This document shows positions 31,000 through 37,500 of a DNA stretch of 37,500 bases, piece by piece. A program made the translations under genes and the position numbers. How positions within the stretch are numbered: the first letter of the stretch is position 1; each line of letters opens with the position of its first letter. Under the pieces are notes generated by a model that worked only from the letters and a program-made list of their open reading frames with translations, had not been told where the DNA came from and made no database searches. Origin of the DNA: Cryptococcus deneoformans JEC21 (taxonomy: Eukaryota; Basidiomycota; Tremellomycetes; Tremellales; Cryptococcaceae). The stretch is taken from the NCBI RefSeq assembly GCF_000091045.1, contig NC_006687.1, positions 1,240,001 to 1,277,500 of the forward strand. Reading direction: 5' to 3'.

Positions 31000-33325
31000 G
31001 GCCGGTCAAATTGGTTACGTTGGTCGGGGATTTCTATCATAATGATCCACATCTTTTGTCTTTATATGAGTGGTAACTATAATACTCCGTGTATGGTTAC
31101 TCGTCTAGCAACTTTTTTAGTTTGCTTAATCGGCCGATAAGGATTACCTTCTGACCAAAAAGAAAAAAAAGTTCATGAAAGAAACTGAGAGCATCAACCG
31201 TCTTTCAGGTTGCCAAGGGTGCGGATTCTAAAAATGAGTCCGAAAAGAAAGTGGTGAAAAAAGGGAAATTTTGTGGAGCATGAGGTACGGTGGGCATACT
31301 CGTGAGATTCGGTGGATAGACAGCGGATACCGCAGATCGAGATGATCGGCGGCATGAGACATGGGACACGAAATCATGAGACTGCCAGTTGCGAGACATG
31401 AAGCCCGGGAGAAGACGAGAGGAAGAGCAAAAAACGAGGAAATTTGTCGAAACCTTGATATGAACACTGTAGCTGCGCAGGATGATGATGTAGGGTTATT
31501 AAGGGTAGAGTGAAGGGTGACCGGTTATCTCAACTGTATCTGATAAATCTGATTAGTTGAATGCTCCAATAACCTCTTTGGACAATCAAATCAATGCTCG
31601 GGAAAAGTGGGAATAACCATGAAATGTATATTTTCGGCCGCTGCAACGGGACTTGGCAGGGAAGGAGTGAATTGGTGTACCTGGCTATGGTGAGTACCTG
31701 GTCCATATCATCCCGACAACGTCAGCAGGAGGATTCCCCCAAAGCCCCAAGTCGGCTTCGGGATCCAGCCTCTGCTGAACATTTGCTTGCTGGTCAGTTG
31801 TTGTCGATTCTCTACCAAAGCTTTCTGTCCTCCCTTCTCTTGCGCAATTACTCCACTCACGCGACGACTGCAATATCCGGCCACTCCACATTTTTCGTTG
31901 TTTTTGCTGATGTCTCACATATCACATAATGAATGGCTATGTTGTGTGATAGTCGTTAAAGTCATCATCTTCTCAGAGACCAAAGAAAGAGGCCCCACTT
32001 CACCTCGTTTGCGCGGAAACCATTCTCGAGTGCTTGCGGTTTGTTATACGTAGTCGAGAATCGGACGAAAACAAAACGAACGCGGAAATGTGTTTGTAGC
32101 CTCCCCGCCCGACACCGCCCACTACCGGTGCTTACTGGACATGTCCGCTTAATTATCGTTTTATTATTTCTACCTCACTTTTTTTTGCTCTGACCAGTAT
32201 TTTCCGAGCGATCCGCCTGATCTTTGTTCGTGCCCCCCCCCTCCCTTCATTTGCTTTTGCCATGTTTGTGTCCAATTTGTGCAGCGTTTACAGCTGCCTG
32301 CTGGCAATCGAGAAGCATGGGTTGTTATTAAGCCCATATTCATGTTCATAGTACTGTACGTTCTTTGTAATACTACTAAAACATCAGCCTGGCATCAAGC
32401 GTACCCGGAGTCCCAGCCGCAAAAGAACTTGATTCTAATAAACCCTCTGTCGGTAGGCCCAGCGGGTGGTCCATCTTTTAATCCCCGATGCCAGTCTCTC
32501 TCTTTTTCCTTCTTTCGGCTGATGGTTTAGAGAACTTCGTCCGCCCCCTTCTACCCATTATTTAACTGCAAATTAGCCGAGGCTGCAAATCTGGGAAAAT
32601 CCTTCTTCCTCCCTCTTCGCTTGCTTTTGCCTCGCCTTCTGCACCTTTGTCGCCCAGTGACTTCCACATTCTTCCTTATTCTCTTTTTGTCGATCAATTA
32701 TGCACCAATGCTCTTTTGCGTTCCATTCATTGTTTATTGCTTGTTGTTGGTTACTCTGGTGAGTTACTTCTTGTCTGTAACCGAGACCCGAAACATCGGC
32801 CATAATAATGAAGTCTATCTATGTGACTTTTGAGATCCGAGAAGGAGCCCTGTCCAAGGCAAGTCAATTATGCACACATTCCCAACGTCAGAATTAGATA
32901 TAACTGTATCGAGGTATTTAATAAAACTATTCCCCATATTTCATATTTTGCCTCATGTCTAGTAACTGGCTCTTAACATTCATTTGACTATGATGCGCAG
33001 TCAGATCGTCGAATGACAAATACAGGTCATAACTCATGAATGATCATGAGGCCTTGACACCGGATTATTTTTTATCTTCCGGCACAACACAAACACCGGA
33101 TATCAAAACCGAGACGGCATGCAGTGACCGATGGTCGGAGACACAGATAGGATAACAGACGCCATCGAAGCAAAGTGTCAGTTGCAACTATCATCGAAAA
33201 TCGAACATCTCTCGTTTCAACAGCACAAATCGAGCGAAACCACGTTGTACCGCGAGCCTCAAACATCCAGCGAGATATAGTGCCGTGATACATACAGCCG
33301 AGTAATACAACCTTTACAACGAGGA
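31000..33325. other. 2.3-kb intergenic region, no supported gene
   Basis: This is the longest gap in the window, between the transporter start and the DAD1 stop. It holds the transporter promoter on the left and the DAD1 3' flank on the right. Open frames (plus 31,594-31,929; minus 32,573-32,803; minus 33,072-33,329) have no family signature. From 32,090 to 32,760 the plus strand is strongly pyrimidine-rich with a C8 run near 32,235, the look of a promoter or 5' leader. A noncoding plus-strand transcript is therefore possible but not shown. Confidence 0.5.
31526..31570. promoter_or_regulatory. GATA cluster plus CCAAT box upstream of the siderophore transporter
   Basis: Three GATA cores lie within 20 bp (TATC at 31,526-31,529 and 31,537-31,540; GATA at 31,542-31,545). 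A CCAAT follows at 31,566-31,570, about 530-570 bp upstream of the transporter ATG. Fungal iron-uptake genes are controlled by GATA-type factors (Cir1 in Cryptococcus) and by CCAAT-bound HapX. The spacing fits, but single cores are common by chance. Confidence 0.35.
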
Positions 33326-33791
33326 TCATCTAGAAGCAGCCGTACTTGCGCTCGCAGCGAAGTTTGCACCTCCTGTACCAGGGACGCCCACATCTGCTGA
33401 AGTCGCGAGTTCCGTCTGTATTTTATGAGCATCGACGGACTTGGCGTTGATTAGCTTACCTGTTGCTCCTTTATTAACGTGTTGAAACGCTGCCAGAGCA
33501 TCAGTATATTTCCAGCAATTTTTCCCACCGACTTACACCCCATAAAGACGCAACCGTTGTAAATTCCCTTCCCACTCCGTAAACTTGCTCTAAAGTTCGG
33601 TTCAATGTATTCATGTTGCCCATGAGCTCTTCAAAGTTCTTTGCACTGAGTCAGTATCGAATTTGCAGTAGAAATACCAACAAAAACCTTACTGTGGAGA
33701 TTTCTTCGATTAGCCTCGCCTTTTCCCTCTCGAAGAAAGACTCTGAAGGAGCGAGTGCATCATAGACATTCGATGGTCTTGATAAAGACAT
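33326..33791 (-). CDS. DAD1: DASH complex subunit Dad1
   Basis: Dad1 is a subunit of the DASH/Dam1 ring that couples kinetochores to microtubules. I place four short exons: 33791-33693, 33638-33537, 33489-33460 and 33415-33326, giving 106 aa. The conserved family core is FEREKARLIEEIST|NFEEL, then MNTLNRTLEQVYGVGREF and TVASLWGRF, all helical, in the same order as in ascomycete Dad1. The residues after IKEQQ are a non-conserved Gly/Ala/Ser-rich tail. Introns of 44-54 nt cut the small frame, so simple ORF searches would miss it. It is divergent from the mannosidase gene, with 686 bp between start codons. Confidence 0.92.
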
Positions 33792-34477
33792 CTTGGAGTA
33801 CTAGCTTTCCTGTTGAGTGATTTCTGAAATGTGAATATTAAGTCGCAAGTAGTACTTTTAAGAATTGATTTTTGTTTATCTTGTTTGGCTCGACGCGAAG
33901 TGATCGCAGACCGTGGTGGATACACTCATACCTCACAAAGAAAAGTTTACGTAATAATTCACCTCGTCGTCCCTTCGGCTATTAATTGCTTAAGACTTGT
34001 CTAAAAAGGAGAAATTGAGTTTACTTGGATCTTCAAGGTCTCCGTAGACGCTGGATGCTTGTTGAATCTGATGAAACTATGCGGCGCAAAAATATATCTT
34101 CTCTCTTGTGCCGAGTCTGACATAACATCAGATACTGGGGAAGCCGAAGTTTCGATCGGGATCCGAGAAATTTGGCCCTTTCCGCCAGCGGACGATAATA
34201 TCTCACAGCGGACCTGTCCGCAAGAACGGGATCAAATTCATAACTATGATGGGAAGAAGGTAACGTGAATTGAGCGTCGTAACGGCTGGCCCTTGCCGGC
34301 CAACGTTTTGACGGGACGGTGTCCCGATCTCCGTGGGCGTGCGTTTCCCCCCCAGGGAAGCCTCCACCTTACACGTCACGACTTGCTGGTCGGCTCAAGT
34401 GCTGCGATCCGGGTCCTGCAGCGAGCTAACCCTCTTTTTCATTGCCTTTGGTTTTCAAAACACATCACAAGACCGCC
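33792..34477. promoter_or_regulatory. divergent promoter, DAD1 / GH47 mannosidase
   Basis: The stretch of 686 bp between the two start codons holds both promoters. A perfect short hairpin (GGGAC, GGT, GTCCC) lies at 34,313-34,325, about 150 bp before the mannosidase ATG. Open frames at 34,059-34,268 and 34,293-34,559 overlap the leader and first exon and have no family signature. No TATA box stands out. Confidence 0.5.
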
Positions 34478-37064
34478 ATGTCGCAAGTACGCTCAAGAGC
34501 CTCCCAGGGTGGGAAAGGCAAGGATGAGCCCCAGAAAAGGCTGGATAAGAAGGACGTGAGCTGTTCTTACTTTGGCACTTTGCTACTTCTGAGTCGCGCG
34601 AATGCTGACTTTGGGGTCCTGATGTAGATTGACAGAAAAGTCGAGCAAATACAAGCCCTTGGCGTATTAAGGACGATTCTTTCATGCTTGGGTCTTGTAG
34701 CTGTCTTGTGGTTTGGCTGGAAGGTGTGTGGATACCCTGGAATTTCACAAGGCATGAACTGATCGCCTTTTTTTATACAAGACCGTGGCACCCATCTTGG
34801 AGAAAAAGACAAGCCCTCCTGTGATTCCGCAAGCAAAGCTTCCTGGAAGCAAATTCGGCACCATCAAGCCTTCGGATCTTCCTAAAATCAACCTAAGCAC
34901 CAAGCTTGAAGCAGACATTGAAAAGAGGGAGGCAGTCAAGGAAGCTTTTGAGGTGAGAGATCGATGACGTCGTGGGAGTGACATTACTAACGCCTAGGGC
35001 TGTAGTGGAGTTGGCATGCGTATGGTATGTGCTAGGAGATAATGAATTATTATTACTGACGGGACAATGTATAGAGAAGCACGCTTGGGGAGCCGACGAA
35101 GTAAGTCAACCTCACCTAGCCCTGCGGACGAGTCAACTGACACGTATGTTTAGTACCAACCCTTGACCCAGACAGGCTCCAACTTGACTTCTGCCGGTGG
35201 CGTTGGGTACACAATCGTGGATTCTATTGATTCTTTGCTCATCATGGACTTGATCCCAGAGTACCAAAGGGCTCGAGACTGGGTCCGCGATCATCTTAAC
35301 TTTGACAAGGATGCCCAGTTCAACACATTTGAAACTACCATTCGTCTCCTCGGTGGCCTTCTCTCTGCGCACTATCTCAGCTCTACCCACTCGTCCCCTG
35401 CCATCCAGGCCGATGCTCCTCTTTACCTCGATCTCGCCATCGACCTCGGTGAACGTCTTCTCGGCGCCTTCACCTCCCCTACCGGCATCCCTTGGTCAGG
35501 AATCAACCTTGCTACTCGTCAGGGTATTCCTGATAGAGACAACCAGGGCGTTGCCAGTTTGGCTGAAGCCGCTAGTTTGCAATTGGAACTCAAATATCTT
35601 AGTCATTTAACAGGAGACTATGTGTACTGGAAGAAGGCAGAGAAGGTGACCGAGATCATTCGAGCGCAGGCAATCCATGATGGTATTGCTCCCATCTTCA
35701 TCTCGTGAGTTCCACAGCACATGTAGGAGACCGTGAGCTGACGCTATTTTAGTCCCGTGAATGGGCAGTTTGTGGCTTCTGAGATCCGACTTGGGTCCAG
35801 AGGTGATTCTTACTACGAATACTTGCTCAAGTAAGTTTGATAATGCATCATAGCGACAACAGAGCGCTGACTTGTTTTTCAGGCAATGGCTTCAAACTGT
35901 AAGTTACAATATAATGCGGAAAATTACCGACGCTGATGCTGCAACAGAACCGACAAGAGCCCGTTTACCGCGATGTAAGGACCACACTCCCTAATCAGCG
36001 AATTTCTTTTGACATTTTTTGCAGATGTATGACGAAGCTATGGTCGGTATTAAGAGGCACCTCATTGGACAAACTAGCAAATCCAACCTCATCTTCACCC
36101 AGGAACTCCATCCTGCTCGACACCCGCGAGATCAAAGTGCCACATGGCAAGTCGTCCCCAAGCAAGACCACCTAGTCTGCTTCTTGGGCGGATCGTTCCT
36201 GCTCGGTATCACAGAAGGCGGAAAGAGAGATTTAGATTGGGAGAATATGGAAGAAAAGGACAGGGAGGATTTCCTCGTTGGTCAGGGGATCATCGAAAGT
36301 TGTATGAAGACCCATGACACTGCAACGTGAGTGCCTGCTGTTTTTTTCGGTTGGCATATGGGTGTTGACACACATCCATATATCGCAGCGGATTGGCTCC
36401 TGAGATTGCCATGTTTGTGCAATGGAGCGATGATCGAGCTAATGAGGAGGATTGGTACATCAAACCTAACCAGTAAGTTTTTTCACTACCTTACCCCAAG
36501 TACCTCATTAACAAGCACTCAATGTCGTAGCAACGGCATCCTCATCGATGGGCGCAATATCCTTCGACCCGAGACTGTCGAGTCTCTCTTTCTCGCCTAC
36601 CGAGCCACCGGTGATGAGAAGTACCGCCGATGGGGATGGCAAATATTCGAGGCTTTCCAGAAGTGGTGTAGGGTCGAAGACGGCGGTTATGCGGGTATTG
36701 AGGATGTGCAATCTATGCCGCCCAAGCAGTTGGACAGAATGGAGACGTTTTGGCTCGGAGAAACACTGAGTGAGTCTAGCATACAGAGCAAAAGGAAATG
36801 TATCTAATCGATTTGCAGAGTATCTGTACTTGCTCTTCGATGATGCAGATCACATCCCACTTGACAGTGAGTCAGTTTTCGCTTGAGGCCGGTTAATATG
36901 CTTACTGCCTGCCACAACATAGAAAACATCTTCAACACCGAAGTAGATCTCTTTCATTCTATGTCAATACAGTAGACCAAGCAAATGAGCTGATCCTATT
37001 CTCTTAGGCCCATATCCTTCCCGTTTTCACGCCCGAATACGTCTCTTCTTTCGCCCTTTCATAG
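34478..37064 (+). CDS. MNS1: GH47 class I alpha-1,2-mannosidase (ER type II membrane protein)
   Basis: The enzyme trims alpha-1,2-mannose from N-glycans in the ER/early Golgi. I place fifteen exons: 34478-34555, 34628-34723, 34782-34952, 35006-35024, 35075-35100, 35154-35704, 35753-35830, 35883-35898, 35948-35974, 36025-36326, 36389-36472, 36531-36769, 36819-36866, 36923-36942 and 37008-37064, giving 603 aa. A single membrane segment (about 38-56, TILSCLGLVAVLWFG) follows a basic cytosolic end. The GH47 domain starts at WSWHAYEKHAWGADE. SAGGVGYTIVDSIDSLLIMD and FNTFETTIRLLGG carry conserved acids (Glu190). Cysteines in LVCFLGGSF and IESCMKTHD match the conserved disulfide pair. FNTEAH (582-587) holds the calcium-binding Thr584. 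Four exons are 16-26 nt. ER MNS1 rather than Golgi mannosidase I is my inference from its close similarity to fungal Mns1. Confidence 0.93.
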
Positions 37065-37170
37065 AGCATTCAAAGCATGCAATCTCACAAATGTATATGC
37101 AGAACGTAACAAGTAATATGTATATTACTATGATACATACCAGTTATTCCATTGTAAAGCTCAGTAACCC

Positions 37171-37459
37171 TGTCTCTTTGCCCTCTCCACCTGGGCAAGC
37201 ACCCCCAAGACATCCTTCATTGCTTCTGTGTGCAACTTGATATCCACGAAACATTTTCCCTCATCTTGAGACGACGACGAACGCTTGCCAAGGGAGCTTG
37301 CGGTAGTATCCAGGGATCTTGAAAGACGAGTGAGAGTCTCGGATAGAGAGTCAGAGGTAGTAGAGAGAGTGGCGAAGAGGGCAGAGTCGGGGCTTGGTGG
37401 TGTAGGGCGACTGATTGGGGCTGGGAGAATTCCAGGAGTTGGCCTAGTAGAGAAGGTCT
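37171..37459 (-). CDS. 3'-terminal exon of an unrecognised gene (cut by the window edge)
   Basis: The minus strand has a CTAG acceptor at 37,460 and then an open exon of 289 nt to TGA at 37,171. The reading KTFSTRPTPGILPAPI leads into a Ser/Thr-rich helix (LFATLSTTSDSLSETLTRL) and ends ALTEAMKDV-like in HTEAMKDVLGVLAQVERAK. The last 30 residues look like a coiled coil. The competing frame starting at 37,471 has no helix pattern and ignores the acceptor. It converges on MNS1 with 106 bp between stops. A small complex subunit with a coiled coil is possible, but the family is not recognised. Confidence 0.55.
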
Positions 37460-37500
37460 TCTAGCAGACATTAGTTTTGAGACTGATGATACACAAAGCG

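Noticed and set aside
31594..31929. 111-codon plus-strand frame upstream of the transporter
   Set aside because: No family signature, no helical or domain pattern, overlaps a minus-strand frame of equal quality.
33072..33329. 85-codon minus-strand frame after DAD1
   Set aside because: Lies in the expected DAD1 3' flank and has no supporting motif.
1..37500. Mobile elements, CRISPR arrays, tRNA or rRNA genes
   Set aside because: No terminal repeats, transposase or reverse-transcriptase frames, regular spacer arrays, or tRNA A/B boxes were seen when reading both strands; a computed scan was not possible.

Overview
This is a stretch of fungal nuclear chromosome, almost certainly from the Cryptococcus neoformans/gattii group of basidiomycete yeasts. 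Three things point there. The genes are densely packed and cut by many short introns: I place about 79 introns in 13 genes, mostly 45-70 nt, with GTRNGT donors and CTRAC-like branch sites. The proteins are basidiomycete-like. The gene content and order (a Gpa3-type G-alpha close to two adjacent ceramide synthases) match what I recall of the C. neoformans GPA3-CER3-CER2 neighbourhood. I ran no database search; gene names come from recognising motifs and families.

Left third (1-14.6 kb). All genes are on the minus strand. EFR3 is a plasma-membrane anchor for PI4-kinase. NAP1 is a histone chaperone that ends in a CaaX box. GPA3 is a G-alpha subunit; its switch-II glutamine falls at residue 206, matching the Q206L allele I recall. 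Then come an unrecognised tail-anchored protein of 713 aa and an alcohol-acetyltransferase/condensation-type acyltransferase with an HxxxDG motif.

Middle (15.3-24.5 kb). Two tandem minus-strand ceramide synthases share nearly every intron position, so they arose by gene duplication. A 371-bp divergent promoter separates the second copy from a plus-strand Hst3/Hst4-type sirtuin. A small 106-codon ORF follows, then farnesyl diphosphate synthase (ERG20) on the minus strand.

Right third (24.5-37.5 kb). A poorly resolved region of about 1.9 kb holds one possible small or decayed gene. It is followed by an alpha/beta hydrolase, a siderophore-type MFS transporter with 12 exons and very short introns, and a 2.3-kb gap with no convincing gene. 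DAD1 (DASH complex) and a GH47 alpha-1,2-mannosidase (MNS1-like) are divergent neighbours. The 3' exon of an unknown gene runs off the right edge.

There is no operon logic; these are separate eukaryotic transcription units. Several touch lipid and membrane biology (PI4K anchoring, ceramide, isoprenoid, acyl transfer). I see no transposon, CRISPR, tRNA or rRNA. I did not find a clear new multi-gene system. The observations most worth following are the Ala-for-Glu change in the GPA3 P-loop, the tandem ceramide synthases, the degron-like motifs in the sirtuin, and the orphan tail-anchored protein.
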